Shown in pieces: positions 29,203 to 38,426 of a stretch of DNA of 64,000 nt (position 1 is its first letter; every line of letters begins with the position of its first letter). Origin of the DNA: Shewanella putrefaciens (lineage in GTDB: Bacteria; Pseudomonadota; Gammaproteobacteria; Enterobacterales; Shewanellaceae); the NCBI RefSeq assembly GCF_016406305.1, contig NZ_CP066369.1, positions 824,501-888,500 of the forward strand, in the 5' to 3' direction. A program made the position numbers and the translations under genes. The notes below the pieces were generated by a model. That model made no database searches. It was not told where the DNA came from and saw only the letters and a program-made list of their open reading frames with translations.

Positions 29203-29712
29203 ATGAATAGACGTACCTTTTTACTGGGCACGTTTGCCGGAACGGCGGCATTAGCCCTAGGGGTCAACCTCTATTCTCCGGAGTTTAGTGTGCCCGATGA
29301 GGATGAGGCTAAAGATTACCGTCTGTTATTTAGCGTGCTCTTGCCTGTGATGCTTGAAGGGGCGCTCCCCGATGTGGCGACTCACAAACTGGCGGCGCAA
29401 AACCGTACCTTAGATGCCATCAACCAATCGATTTCTGTGCTGCCGGATGAGCAGCAGGCCGAGTTATTTGAACTCTTAGCTATGCTCGAGAATCGTTTGG
29501 GGCTATTGGTGTTGACCTCGAGTATGACGCCACTGCTGCTGCGCTCCCCCGCCGAGTTAACCCAAATGCTCGAAAGTTGGCGTCACAGCTATTTTGTCCT
29601 CTTGCAAACGGCTTATTTAGGTTTGAGGGAACTGGTGATGGCAAGTTATTACGCTTGCCCCGAACATTGGAGTCGTCTGCACTATGCCAAGCCAGAATTA
29701 TTTAAGTCCTAA
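29203..29712 (+). CDS. Twin-arginine-signal small protein, likely subunit of the GMC dehydrogenase
   Basis: 169 residues. The N-terminus MNRRTFLLGTFAGTAALALG has a twin-arginine type signal (N-R-R-T-F-L), so export of a folded protein is likely. The remainder is helical and resembles small gluconate-2-dehydrogenase-subunit-3-like partners, but similarity is weak. The GMC gene follows 78 bp later and has no signal of its own, so this protein may carry it through the Tat pathway. GGAGAACGAG precedes the ATG. Confidence 0.75.
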   Translation: MNRRTFLLGTFAGTAALALGVNLYSPEFSVPDEDEAKDYRLLFSVLLPVMLEGALPDVATHKLAAQNRTLDAINQSISVLPDEQQAELFELLAMLENRLGLLVLTSSMTPLLLRSPAELTQMLESWRHSYFVLLQTAYLGLRELVMASYYACPEHWSRLHYAKPELFKS

Positions 29713-29790
29713 AGCGGTTTTGCATTATTAAAACCAACACAGTCCACATCAATCGAGAGCAAGACTTCCCGCGGCAATGGAGCACATAAC

Positions 29791-31386
29791 TTGGCAATCA
29801 TAGATCCCATAGTGAATGGTTTAAATTCGGGTTGGTTACATACCGATGCCAGTCAACTACAAGAAAATCAAAACTTTGAGGCTGATGTTATCATTGTCGG
29901 TACGGGTGCAGGTGGTGGTGTGGCGGCTGAAATCCTCACCCAAGCCGGACTTAGCGTGATCATGATTGAGGCGGGGCCGCTAAAATCTTCTAGCGATTTT
30001 AATATGGAAGAGCGGACCGCCTATCCCAATTTGTACCAGCAGGCGGCGGCGATGAAAACCGCCGACAAGGCCATTGGCATTTTTCAGGGCCGCGCCGTAG
30101 GTGGTTCGACAACGGTGAATTGGACGACCTCGATTCGTACCCCGACTGAGGCTTTGGCCTTTTGGGAGCAACATAAGTCGGTTGCAGGATTAAATCGTGA
30201 GAGTTTAGATCCCTGGTTTGAGCAGATGGAACAACGGCTTAATATCCATGAGTGGAATTACGAACCCAATCGTAATAACGGGGCATTGAAGCAGGGCTGC
30301 ATCAATCTAGGCTGGGATTACACTGTTATCAAACGCAATGTGGCGGGGTGTTGGAATACGGGATATTGCGGCATGGGCTGCCCCGTCAATGCGAAACAAT
30401 CTATGTTAGTCACCACCATTCCTGCGGCATTGGACAAAGGTGCGCAGCTGATCAGTCGGGCAAGAGTCGTTAAGATTGAGCACCACAATGGCCAAGTGTT
30501 TGCGTTAAAGGCGCAGGCGCTGGATGTGAATTTAAGGCCCACTGACATTGAGCTGCTATTTAAAGCTAAGCATTATATTTTGAGTGCTGGCGCTATCCAC
30601 ACACCGACCCTGATGATGCGCTCCCAAGTGCCCGATCCCCATAGTTTATTGGGCAAACGTACCTTTTTACACCCTACGTTGCTCTCTGGCGGCGTATTTG
30701 GCGATGCGATAAATGCCCATAGTGGCGCTCCCCAGTCTATCTACTCCGATGAATTTGTATGGCGGGATGGCGCGGAGGGGGAACTGGGGTACAAACTCGA
30801 AGTTCCACCCGTGCATCCAATATTAATATCTTCAAAAACATTGGGCTATGGCACGAGCCACGCCGAGTTAATGTCGCAATTTAACCAATTGCAGGTCACT
30901 ATTGCCTTAGTGAGAGATGGCTATCACCCCGATAGTCAAGGTGGGCAAGTGCATTTGACGTCGACGGGTTTTACCTTGGATTACCCACTGACCGATGCGT
31001 TTTGGCGGGCGGCGCGGCGCGCCTATGCCAGCATGGCGGAATTACAATTTTCAGCAGGGGCATTAAAAGTGCTGCCGATCAGTGATGGAATGCCCTATCT
31101 CACCTCTTGGCAGGATGCCAAAGAAAGTATTGCCCAGATGTCACTTGCCCCACTGCGTACCGTAGTTGCATCGGCCCATGTGATGGGCGGCTGCCCCTTT
31201 GGTGAAGATGAAAAGCTTTCAATGGTTAATAGTTACGGCCAGTCGCACTATCTTGAAAATCTGTCGGTGATGGATGGCTCTATTTTCCCCACCAGTCTTG
31301 GCGCTAATCCGCAGTTGTCGATTTATGGCATTACCGCCCGTAATGCCACCGCATTGGCGCAAAGGCTAACCGATGGCAAAAGGTGA
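29791..31386 (+). CDS. GMC-family FAD oxidoreductase
   Basis: 531 residues. FAD-binding VIIVGTGAGGGVAAEIL near 33-48, GGSTTVNWTTSIRTP near 105, and the C-terminal AHVMGGCPFGEDE with the catalytic His, then NLSVMDGSIFPTSLGANPQLSI. A Cys-rich loop (CWNTGYCGMGC) sits mid-protein, as in related bacterial dehydrogenases. It should oxidise an alcohol or sugar; substrate and acceptor are unknown. Start is TTG with GGAG upstream. Pair with the preceding gene. Confidence 0.9.
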   Translation: MAIIDPIVNGLNSGWLHTDASQLQENQNFEADVIIVGTGAGGGVAAEILTQAGLSVIMIEAGPLKSSSDFNMEERTAYPNLYQQAAAMKTADKAIGIFQGRAVGGSTTVNWTTSIRTPTEALAFWEQHKSVAGLNRESLDPWFEQMEQRLNIHEWNYEPNRNNGALKQGCINLGWDYTVIKRNVAGCWNTGYCGMGCPVNAKQSMLVTTIPAALDKGAQLISRARVVKIEHHNGQVFALKAQALDVNLRPTDIELLFKAKHYILSAGAIHTPTLMMRSQVPDPHSLLGKRTFLHPTLLSGGVFGDAINAHSGAPQSIYSDEFVWRDGAEGELGYKLEVPPVHPILISSKTLGYGTSHAELMSQFNQLQVTIALVRDGYHPDSQGGQVHLTSTGFTLDYPLTDAFWRAARRAYASMAELQFSAGALKVLPISDGMPYLTSWQDAKESIAQMSLAPLRTVVASAHVMGGCPFGEDEKLSMVNSYGQSHYLENLSVMDGSIFPTSLGANPQLSIYGITARNATALAQRLTDGKR

Positions 31387-31482
31387 TTGTATCTAAACCT
31401 TGGATCAGCAATAAATTGCTAAGCCGCAGAAGTGTGCTGTCAACACTTGTGCGGCACAAAAGCGATTTGCTGCCAGATAGGG

Positions 31483-32142
31483 CTAAATCGTGCTGATGGG
31501 TAAATGGCCTGTTTTTACTAAGATAATGGTCTCTTCTTCGACAAAGGGAAAATGGCCGCTCATATGGGGACTGCGTATCCAAGTGTGGCGCGGATATTCG
31601 CCTAGCTCATCTTGAAACTTGCCCGATATCACCAAAATTTCTTCACCACCAAAATGCCTATGGGGTTGAAACTTTTCTCCCTTAGGCCATTTCACTAATG
31701 CGGTATGTTCGTGCTCGAACTCGTGTAACGGCATTACCTGTAAACCGCCAATGCCGGGTAACCATGGAGTCTCTTGGGTGTTAATCCTGACCAGCTCAAG
31801 ATCTCGCGAATTGAATTGATTGAGTTTTACAAAGATTACGCAGCCCTCTTGGCTAAAGGGCGCATGCTGACTCCCGGGTGGATGGCGAAGATAACTGCCC
31901 GCGGGATAATCACCGTTTTCATCGGAAAATATCCCTTCGAGCACAAAGATTTCTTCGCCTTGCGGATGCCCATGAGTCGCAAACTGGGAGCTCGGGTCAT
32001 ATTTCACTATGCTGGTAGTGTGTCCCGATTCTTTAGCCTCCCGCTCCAGTGGTTTGCGCCACACGCCTTGAGCAGGACTTGGTAACCATGGTTGTGACTC
32101 GGTATCGATAAAGATACGTTCACTAAAGTTCATATTAAGCAT
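31483..32142 (-). CDS. ChrR-like double cupin protein
   Basis: 219 residues with two cupin domains. First: THGHPQGEEIFVLEGIFSDENGDYPAGSYLRHPPGSQH (about 56-93). Second: PHRHFGGEEILVISGKFQDELGEYPRHTWIRSP (about 160-192). Both keep the His/Glu metal ligands. The repeats resemble the cupin domain of ChrR anti-sigma factors, but the ChrR zinc N-terminus and a sigma gene are missing. Function unknown. ATG 32142 follows AGGTAT. Confidence 0.83.
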   Translation of the reverse strand: MLNMNFSERIFIDTESQPWLPSPAQGVWRKPLEREAKESGHTTSIVKYDPSSQFATHGHPQGEEIFVLEGIFSDENGDYPAGSYLRHPPGSQHAPFSQEGCVIFVKLNQFNSRDLELVRINTQETPWLPGIGGLQVMPLHEFEHEHTALVKWPKGEKFQPHRHFGGEEILVISGKFQDELGEYPRHTWIRSPHMSGHFPFVEEETIILVKTGHLPISTI

Positions 32143-32360
32143 AGTGTTATACCTGATTTAACCTTTTCTAAGGATGATGATTTATGTGTAGCTTGCTTAG
32201 CCGCAGGGATAAAGGCGTTGCTTTTACTGCTGGCTTCGCCCACATAGTACCTATGTTCGCTATATTACCACCGCCTGCATCGATGATCTTGTGGGTGACT
32301 GCTGGGGTGATTTATCGTATTAAGCTTTGGATCTGCTTTGTGAGGTTGATGGGAATGGGT

Positions 32361-32768
32361 ATGTCTAAGATCTTGCGAGAAGGTGGCTGTCTATGTGGCG
32401 CCATTCGTTATCGGATTGAAGGGGAGCCCTTCGATGCCGATTATTGCCATTGCCTTATGTGCCAAAGGAGCATTGGCGCTGTGTTTGGTGCTTGGATGGA
32501 TGTTAAGTTAGAGCAGGTGAGCTGGCTTAAGGGGAAAGTGGCTGAGTTTGCTTCCTCCGAGAGTGTCAGGCGGGGATTTTGCCAGCAATGTGGCTGCTCG
32601 CTCACCTATAGGCATACCCAATACCCAGAGTATTTAACCTTAACCATTGCCAGCCTAGATAATCCGAGCAGTATTAAACCGAATTACCATATTTATACCG
32701 ATAATCAGGTGAGTTGGTTAACGATTGAGGATAACTGCAAACGCTATCCTCAAGGCCGCAGCACCTGA
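32361..32768 (+). CDS. GFA/CENP-V domain zinc protein
   Basis: 135 residues from ATG 32361 (ATG at 32349 and 32355 are alternatives; the frame runs back to 32184 without family similarity). Zinc ligands as CLCG, YCHCLMCQRS and CQQCGC show the GFA (glutathione-dependent formaldehyde-activating-like) fold. Most members are uncharacterised carbon-sulfur lyase-like proteins. Chemistry cannot be stated. Confidence 0.83.
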   Translation: MSKILREGGCLCGAIRYRIEGEPFDADYCHCLMCQRSIGAVFGAWMDVKLEQVSWLKGKVAEFASSESVRRGFCQQCGCSLTYRHTQYPEYLTLTIASLDNPSSIKPNYHIYTDNQVSWLTIEDNCKRYPQGRST

Positions 32769-32805
32769 CCTTAGGTTTGATAGTGATACCGCAAGAAGCA
32801 TTGAG

Positions 32806-33267
32806 CTAAGGGGTGACCAGGCCGAGTTGTTGCACATCCCCTTCACCCAGCCCAAATAAACTCAGATAACTCACTAGATTTGCCTGCTGACCTTTGGGTT
32901 GTAGGTTATTGACAGCGTTTAAAATAATACGTTGGGCTTTACGTTCTATCATCAGTTCTACATCGAGCATTTGCTGATATTCGTCTTGGTTTAGATTCGC
33001 TTTGGCAAGGCGACGAAGGCGGCGATAGGGAGTGAGGAATTTGTCATCCCATTCGCTCACGGCGGCCACTAATATTTGCCATTGCTCAACACTGTATTCC
33101 CTCGGGCCCGCGACATCTAAGGTGATATCTAGGTAGTGTGCCAGCAGTAACAGATTCACATTGACTCGGCAGCTGTCCTGCAACTCGAGACACAGGGCCT
33201 TATTTTGCCCGTAGCTCATATCACACCAATGCCAAATATGGCCGTCTAACTGAATGACATCCGACAT
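32806..33267 (-). CDS. TIGR02444/DUF2390 family protein
   Basis: 153 residues. The N-terminal block with a conserved W and the stretch CRVNVNLLLLAHYLD, followed by helical W-x-x-x-V and YRRLRRLAK segments, matches the uncharacterised TIGR02444 (DUF2390) family as I remember it. Soluble and helical. It lies 41 bp past the start of yheS on the same strand and is probably co-transcribed with it. Function unknown. Confidence 0.72.
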   Translation of the reverse strand: MSDVIQLDGHIWHWCDMSYGQNKALCLELQDSCRVNVNLLLLAHYLDITLDVAGPREYSVEQWQILVAAVSEWDDKFLTPYRRLRRLAKANLNQDEYQQMLDVELMIERKAQRIILNAVNNLQPKGQQANLVSYLSLFGLGEGDVQQLGLVTP

Positions 33268-33308
33268 ACTATTTCCTTGTACGTTAGGCTTAGGGTGGAG
33301 ATTATGGG

Positions 33309-35219
33309 TTACTGGGCCATAACCTCAAGTTCCATTGCATCAATTTCTTCTTGTAACTCAAGCCATTGCATTTCACTTTCTTCTAGAGTTTGCGTCAAAC
33401 TGGTGCGCTCATTGAGTACGGCCGTGAGTTTGGCTTTATTGTCTTGCTCATACAATTCACCATCGGCCAGTAAATGTTCGAGTTCGGCGAGGCGCTCACT
33501 GAGCTTTTGCTGATCGTTTTCAAGCTTGGCTTGCTTACGTTTAAGGGGCGACACTTTCTGGCGGATCTCCGCCTCTAGGCGCTTTTGCAGCTTCTTATCG
33601 GCAGCGGGCTTAGTGTCATCGCTATTATTGGTTTGACTTGCGCTGGCCTTGGCCGCGTCGAGCAGCCATTGGTGGTAATCCTCAAGATCACCTTCGAAGG
33701 CGCGGACTTCACCTTGATCAACCAGATAGTAATCGCTACAGGTTAACCGCAGTAAATGACGATCATGGGATACGATAACCATTGCACCTTCAAAGGTTTG
33801 CAAGGCCATTGTCAGGGCATGGCGCATTTCTAGGTCTAAATGGTTGGTTGGTTCGTCGAGCAATAATAGGTTAGGGCGTTGCCACACTAGCAGGGCGAGC
33901 ACTAAACGGGCTTTCTCGCCGCCGGAAAAAGGCCGCACGGGTGAGAGCGCCATATCGCCATTAAAGCCAAAACCGCCTAAGAAGTTACGTAATTCCTGTT
34001 CGCGGGCATTAGGTGCAAGGCGCACTAAATGTTGCAGTGGTGTATCGTCTAAACGTAAAAATTCGATTTGGTGCTGGGCAAAGTAGCCAATATTAAGGCC
34101 AGGGTTAGGCTCATAGAGTCCCGTCATCGGGGACAGTTGGCCGGATAACAGCTTGATCAGTGTCGATTTACCCGCGCCATTTCGGCCCAGTAAACCAATG
34201 CGGGCACCGGGCACTAAGTTTAAATGCACTTTGCTAAGGATTTGTTTATCACCATATCCCACTGCCACTTGTTCCATTTTTATCAATGGATTAGGCAGGG
34301 CTTCGGGTGGACGAAACTCCATATAAAAGGGGCTGTCGGCCTGGGACGGTAGCAACTCAGTCATGCGTTCCAGCGCCTTTAAGCGGCTCTGGGCTTGTTT
34401 AGCCTTACTCGCCTTGTAGCGGAAACGGTCAACGAAGGACTGCATATGCGCCCGTTCTTTTTGTTGACGTTCGAAAGCAACCTGTTGCTGTGACATGCGT
34501 TCGGCGCGAATACGTTCGAAGGCGCTGTAATTGCCTTTATAGAAATTGAGTTTTTGATTTTCAACATGGACGATTTCATCGACGATTTCATCGATAAAGT
34601 CCCTATCGTGGCTGATTAAAATCAAAGTGCCTTGATAGGATTTAATCCAACCTTCGAGCCAGTACATGGTATCTAGGTCTAAGTGGTTGGTGGGTTCGTC
34701 GAGCAGTAATAAGTCTGAGCGGCACAGTAGCGCTTGGGCTAAGTTGAGGCGCATACGCCAACCACCCGAAAAGCTCTTAACAGGGTTGCTTTGCTCGGCT
34801 TCGCTAAAGCCCAAACCCGCCAGCAGTGCACCCGCGCGGGCGCGAATAGCATAACCACCGATAGCATCGATTTTACCGTGCAAGGTCGCAATGGCATGGC
34901 CATCATTTTGCTCTTGAGCTGTGTGTAAATCGGCTTCTAATTGGCGATATTCTTTATCACCATCAAGCACATATTCTAAGGCTGATACGTCAAGTGCAGG
35001 TGTCTCCTGGGCAACGGTGGCGATTTGCCAGCCCGATGGCAGGCTAAACTCACCCTTGTCTAGGCTCAAGTGACCTAAAATTAATGCGAGCAATGAGGAC
35101 TTACCTGTGCCGTTGGCACCGACTAGCCCGACTTTATGGCCGGGGTAAATCGTGAGAGAGGCTTCATCTAGCAGGGTTTTGCTGCCACGGATTAATTGCG
35201 CTTGGTTGATGCTGATCAT
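33309..35219 (-). CDS. yheS: ABC-F ATPase YheS
   Basis: 636 residues (E. coli YheS 637). Two ABC domains: Walker A GANGTGKSS and GRNGAGKST, signatures SGGWRMRLNLAQALL and SGGEKARLVLALL, and Walker B LLLLDEPTNHLDL twice. The inter-domain P-site linker is rich in charged residues and the C-terminus is coiled coil. No membrane part. ABC-F proteins act on the ribosome. In E. coli yheS is next to yheT; here the two are 4 kb apart. Confidence 0.96.
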   Translation of the reverse strand: MISINQAQLIRGSKTLLDEASLTIYPGHKVGLVGANGTGKSSLLALILGHLSLDKGEFSLPSGWQIATVAQETPALDVSALEYVLDGDKEYRQLEADLHTAQEQNDGHAIATLHGKIDAIGGYAIRARAGALLAGLGFSEAEQSNPVKSFSGGWRMRLNLAQALLCRSDLLLLDEPTNHLDLDTMYWLEGWIKSYQGTLILISHDRDFIDEIVDEIVHVENQKLNFYKGNYSAFERIRAERMSQQQVAFERQQKERAHMQSFVDRFRYKASKAKQAQSRLKALERMTELLPSQADSPFYMEFRPPEALPNPLIKMEQVAVGYGDKQILSKVHLNLVPGARIGLLGRNGAGKSTLIKLLSGQLSPMTGLYEPNPGLNIGYFAQHQIEFLRLDDTPLQHLVRLAPNAREQELRNFLGGFGFNGDMALSPVRPFSGGEKARLVLALLVWQRPNLLLLDEPTNHLDLEMRHALTMALQTFEGAMVIVSHDRHLLRLTCSDYYLVDQGEVRAFEGDLEDYHQWLLDAAKASASQTNNSDDTKPAADKKLQKRLEAEIRQKVSPLKRKQAKLENDQQKLSERLAELEHLLADGELYEQDNKAKLTAVLNERTSLTQTLEESEMQWLELQEEIDAMELEVMAQ

Positions 35220-35471
35220 TAACTACAACTTGGTAAGAACGTGAATTCGTCAGGGCATGGATAATAGCCTACATGTCCATCGCAGACCATAGCTAGAGTC
35301 TTTATTAGTCAGGTAAATCCTTAACTGATGGGTGCTCGCTTTCGGAGTTGACCTTAGGTTTTGCTGCAAACGGCTTGCCGTTAAGGTAAGGCTGGTAATC
35401 GATAGGGAGTGTGGCAAAATAGCGACAATTTTTATGATTTAGCCCCAAGGGCTAACGATTTGGTCCAAGGT

Positions 35472-35675
35472 ATGACAACAACAAAAATCAAAAAGCGTTT
35501 CGTTGCAGGCGCAAAATGCCCTAAATGCGGTGCCAAAGACAGTATTCTACTGTTCAAAGAACAGGGTATTGAAACCGTAGAATGCACTGAGTGCGATTAC
35601 CGCGAGCAGCAAACCGATGAAAAGGTAGCTGAAAAAGCCACAGGCGCAGTGATAGGGGTGTTTAAGCCGGACTAG
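35472..35675 (+). CDS. yheV: YheV zinc-ribbon protein
   Basis: 67 residues from ATG 35472 (E. coli YheV 66); the longer frame from 35409 is not supported. Zinc ribbon AGAKCPKCGAKD ... ETVECTECDYRE, ending GVFKPD as in the family. Function unknown. Divergent from yheS. Confidence 0.9.
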   Translation: MTTTKIKKRFVAGAKCPKCGAKDSILLFKEQGIETVECTECDYREQQTDEKVAEKATGAVIGVFKPD

Positions 35676-36106
35676 GTTTGGTTTTGCTCCTCACTATTAA
35701 AAGCTGAACTTCAAAAGTCCCTCAAATTCGCTGTGCAGGATTTCATTGCTTACCCTGTGACACGCCGTGCTCTTTGTTTAAAAAGCAGTGTCCCTATAGG
35801 CTCGACGGCGGCATCTGCTGTACATGGATGTACGAATGCCGCGATCATATGGATGTAAAAGAGCGGCCATGACGCCAACGGTCACAGTTGCAACAATGCC
35901 AATCTTAACTAACCTTCTCGCTGCTCGTCCTACTAAAAAGCTATTGCCCCAAAGTGATTTATCGACTTCGTGAATGTATCTTAGTCATTAGACGGCAATC
36001 GGCTATTGCAAAATATCGATGTTCGGTATTTACTGCGAGCGGATATGAATCAATAGCTTATAAATAAGACTATTTTGAGTTAGTTAAAGTAAATAAGGAA
36101 ATGACT
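35676..36106. other. Intergenic region with palindromic element
   Basis: About 430 bases without a gene. It holds a nested hairpin at 35808-35842 (GCGGCAT, GTACAT, ATGTAC, ATGCCGC), which may be an interspersed intergenic repeat. An AT-rich stretch upstream of 36107 probably contains the promoter of the next gene. Confidence 0.55.
35808..35842. repeat. Nested palindromic intergenic repeat
   Basis: Outer pair GCGGCAT / ATGCCGC and inner pair GTACAT / ATGTAC. This looks like a REP-type unit; whether it recurs elsewhere cannot be judged here. The ATCATATGGATG following it resembles the start of another arm. Confidence 0.5.
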
Positions 36107-36376
36107 ATGTTTATGTTTCTTGGATGGTTAATTTTGGCAATTCTAGTGGGTGTATATGCGAACACTAAAGGTCGCTCTGGATTGGGATTCTTCCTTCTTG
36201 CGGTCGTTTTCTCTCCACTTATAGGATTTATCATTGCATTAGTTATTTCACCAGTAAAAGGAGTGATTGAAGCCAATGCCATTCAATCCGGTGATATGAA
36301 AAAATGTCCAGATTGTGCTGAATTAGTCAAAGCAGAAGCGAAGATTTGCAAACATTGTCGTGCAGAGCTTGCGTGA
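36107..36376 (+). CDS. Small membrane protein with C-terminal zinc ribbon
   Basis: 89 residues. Two hydrophobic segments (about 2-18 and 25-48) are followed by a zinc ribbon CPDCAELVKAEAKICKHC. This layout is typical of small UPF0547-like proteins of unknown function. ATG 36107 is preferred to ATG 36101 because AAGGAA is 8 bases upstream of it. Confidence 0.78.
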   Translation: MFMFLGWLILAILVGVYANTKGRSGLGFFLLAVVFSPLIGFIIALVISPVKGVIEANAIQSGDMKKCPDCAELVKAEAKICKHCRAELA

Positions 36377-36407
36377 TTTTTAAGGTTATCTAAGAAAATT
36401 GACGCAT

Positions 36408-36435
36408 AAAAAAGCTAGCACTTGCTAGCTTTTTT
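36408..36435 (+). terminator. Terminator after the zinc-ribbon gene
   Basis: Stem AAAAAAGCTAGCA / TGCTAGCTTTTTT region with a tiny loop, followed by a T run. Confidence 0.9.
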
Positions 36436-36528
36436 GTTCTTAGGAAGAAAATTTGAACACCCAGCCTTAATGGTACGGTAGCTAATCTCCAACTAAGCTT
36501 TGGTTAAGTATTAGACAAGGAGGTTTAT

Positions 36529-36856
36529 ATGCCGCGCCTTCGCAGAACTCAGACAAGTCTTTAACCCCTCTTTTTAATCAGTCCCTATTGCTATAGCCAC
36601 GCGGTTCGGCGTGCCTTACTTTTTTGAAAAAGTGAGTGACTATGGTGCCTTTCGGGTCGTATTAAAAGGTGGGTAGCCCCAAAATCTACTGCCTTTTATC
36701 GGTAATGAATGTGATAACCGACTTAATGGCATTGTGTTTTTATTAACGGGCTACCTCGAATTAGTAGATGATACAGGCAGAATTATCCGAAGCGACAAAC
36801 GTGGGACAATCAGTGAAACTAGCGCCAAGCTACTGACAGCTACATATATCACTTAA
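36529..36856 (+). pseudogene. Decayed REP-associated (Y1) transposase remnant
   Basis: ATG 36529 with AGGAGGTTTAT ahead starts MPRLRRTQTSL then stops. A second frame reads YCYSHAVRRALL, matching the HCVSRCVRRAF block of RAYT proteins, with the first His replaced. From 36689 an open stretch of 55 codons reads LPFIGNECDN ... GYLELVDDTGRIIRSDKRG to a stop at 36854-36856; this is the C-terminal region of the same family. About two thirds of the protein is deleted or frame-shifted. The family is recalled from memory, so a search is needed. Confidence 0.75.
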
Positions 36857-37047
36857 AAAATGATCCTCTCCTCGCACCTCCCAAGCACTATGGGATGACT
36901 TACCTCGTCTGAAATACACCATTTTTGAATAAATTAGCGTTACTTGTTGCCTTAGATGCTGTCCCTGCGATTTTTGATAACTCTCATTCACGCCACTTCA
37001 GCCTGAGCAGGTTGTAGGCAAACCCAAAGTGCATTATGTTATTGGTT

Positions 37048-37130
37048 TATAATGGGTGGCTGTTTATTGTGGTTTATTTCTTATGGGGGAGATTGATAGG
37101 TGAAAGCACTGTATCTACAGTGCTTTTTAG
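37048..37130 (+). ncRNA. Candidate small RNA (promoter-like box plus terminator)
   Basis: TATAAT at 37048-37053 is a perfect -10 consensus with no strong -35 before it. About 50 bases later is the stem AAAGCACTGTA / TACAGTGCTTT (37103-37126) followed by TTAG and TTTT. No ORF lies between. A transcript of about 70 bases would fit. The gene-free context on both sides supports the idea only weakly. Confidence 0.35.
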
Positions 37131-37172
37131 TTTTCCGTCGTCCAGATTTTCACAGAATAATTAGGCAAAATG

Positions 37173-37346
37173 TTACTTTTTGCAACGGCTAATGCTGGAA
37201 CCCGTGGGTCTGATTTTGTCACATTCCTTGGTTGTTTTCTGCTCGGGGGTGCTTGCCGATGTCGAATCTGTATCACTTGATGACGCGCATCCGCTTAAGC
37301 CGAGGACTGCAAGGGGTATCAGTATGACTATCCATTTTTTGAGCAT
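37173..37346 (-). CDS. Small lipoprotein
   Basis: 57 residues from ATG 37346 (MLKKWIV). Signal with a lipobox LSGC (Cys about residue 20) and a Ser/Thr-rich mature part ending ECDKIRPTGSSISRCKK. This resembles small exported Shewanella proteins with a Cys-x(13)-Cys tail; function unknown. Converges on the candidate small RNA. Confidence 0.65.
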   Translation of the reverse strand: MLKKWIVILIPLAVLGLSGCASSSDTDSTSASTPEQKTTKECDKIRPTGSSISRCKK

Positions 37347-37573
37347 TATATACATCCCTGATTAAATGATTGTTTACACCTTTATTGCTGTCAGACAGCA
37401 TTTAATCAATAACCTAACCAATAAACTCCAGTCTACAAAGTGATTAACGAAGGCACCGCTGAAATTTAATGCTTTCTACTGACAATTGACCTTCATTTAA
37501 CTTTGGCGGCTGGATTTACTTTATGGGTGAACAGATTTACTGACTGGTTTAGTTATTTTATAAAGAGCGCGGT

Positions 37574-38059
37574 TCACTGTTGTGACTGATCGGTAGAACT
37601 AACACTAGAGCCTATATCGACCACAAAACCATCTTCAACTAAGGGGGCAGACGCAAATCCAGCCCTAGGTTCGGAAAAATAATACTGCTTATAGTGCCTA
37701 CCTTCCCGATAGTACTCATAAAAACTATATTGCTGCGGGCCTGCGATAGACAACATTTGCGCCTCTGTCATACACATAGCTAAGTTACGAAATCTAATTT
37801 CATCCCTGTCAACTTTAACCCCTGCACATGGGTGTTTTTTTGTTTCGATAGTATTGCTTACAGGCGCAGATTCACTTACTGGACTGTCTCGCTTTTCTGG
37901 AACAACAAACCCAACCGACGAACCGTTAGTTAGCACTAGGGGCTGGCTCGATTCATCACAGGGATCTGATTGATATTTTCCATCCGCACATTTATAGACC
38001 TCGGCATAGGACGACAAAGGTAGGATGATTGCCAGTAGTATTAAAGATTTTCTATCCAT
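37574..38059 (-). CDS. DUF4124-like exported protein
   Basis: 161 residues. Signal peptide to about residue 19 (LPLSSYA), then VYKCADGKYQSDPC, a DUF4124-type unit with two Cys. A linker rich in Ser and Pro follows, then a Cys-containing helical region (IRFRNLAMCMTEAQM) and a Tyr-rich stretch. Function unknown. A second DUF4124 protein of this type is at 16933-17442. Confidence 0.75.
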   Translation of the reverse strand: MDRKSLILLAIILPLSSYAEVYKCADGKYQSDPCDESSQPLVLTNGSSVGFVVPEKRDSPVSESAPVSNTIETKKHPCAGVKVDRDEIRFRNLAMCMTEAQMLSIAGPQQYSFYEYYREGRHYKQYYFSEPRAGFASAPLVEDGFVVDIGSSVSSTDQSQQ

Positions 38060-38426
38060 AGATCACCTCAATGATTATGAGTTGTAGATTACCCGTTCAA
38101 GTATCCAAAACCAATCACAAATAAGGATTAAAGAATAGTCAGGATTAGGTTTTTATTCACTGTATCTATGTGTGAACGCCATAGTCAGTCTATGTGTATG
38201 GATATCCACAAACACTAAGGTCTTAGCCCCATTTAGCATCTAATCTTTACCTCCTTATAAGGCATCTACCATTCTATTTTTTCGAATGTTTAGGCCGGGA
38301 TTTCGCGTTATTCTTTTGTAAACATCCTTGTTATTCTGCCTTCATCAGCAAAGCGTTTGCGTCTTGTATTAGCCGTATGATCTTGGCGTTTCGCGCATCG
38401 TTTTGCTCAACCGATAGGAGAGCATC
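38060..38426. other. Intergenic region before the pirin gene
   Basis: About 367 bases with no supported gene. It should hold divergent promoters for the exported protein and pirin. GATAGGAGAG just before 38427 is the pirin ribosome-binding site. Confidence 0.6.

Noticed and set aside
31483..32142. ChrR anti-sigma factor
   Set aside because: The cupin units are ChrR-like, but the N-terminal zinc-binding anti-sigma domain and an adjacent sigma factor gene are missing.
32184..32360. N-terminal extension of the GFA-domain protein
   Set aside because: The 59 codons upstream of ATG 32361 show no family similarity and include unlikely composition; three ATGs near 32349-32361 fit better.
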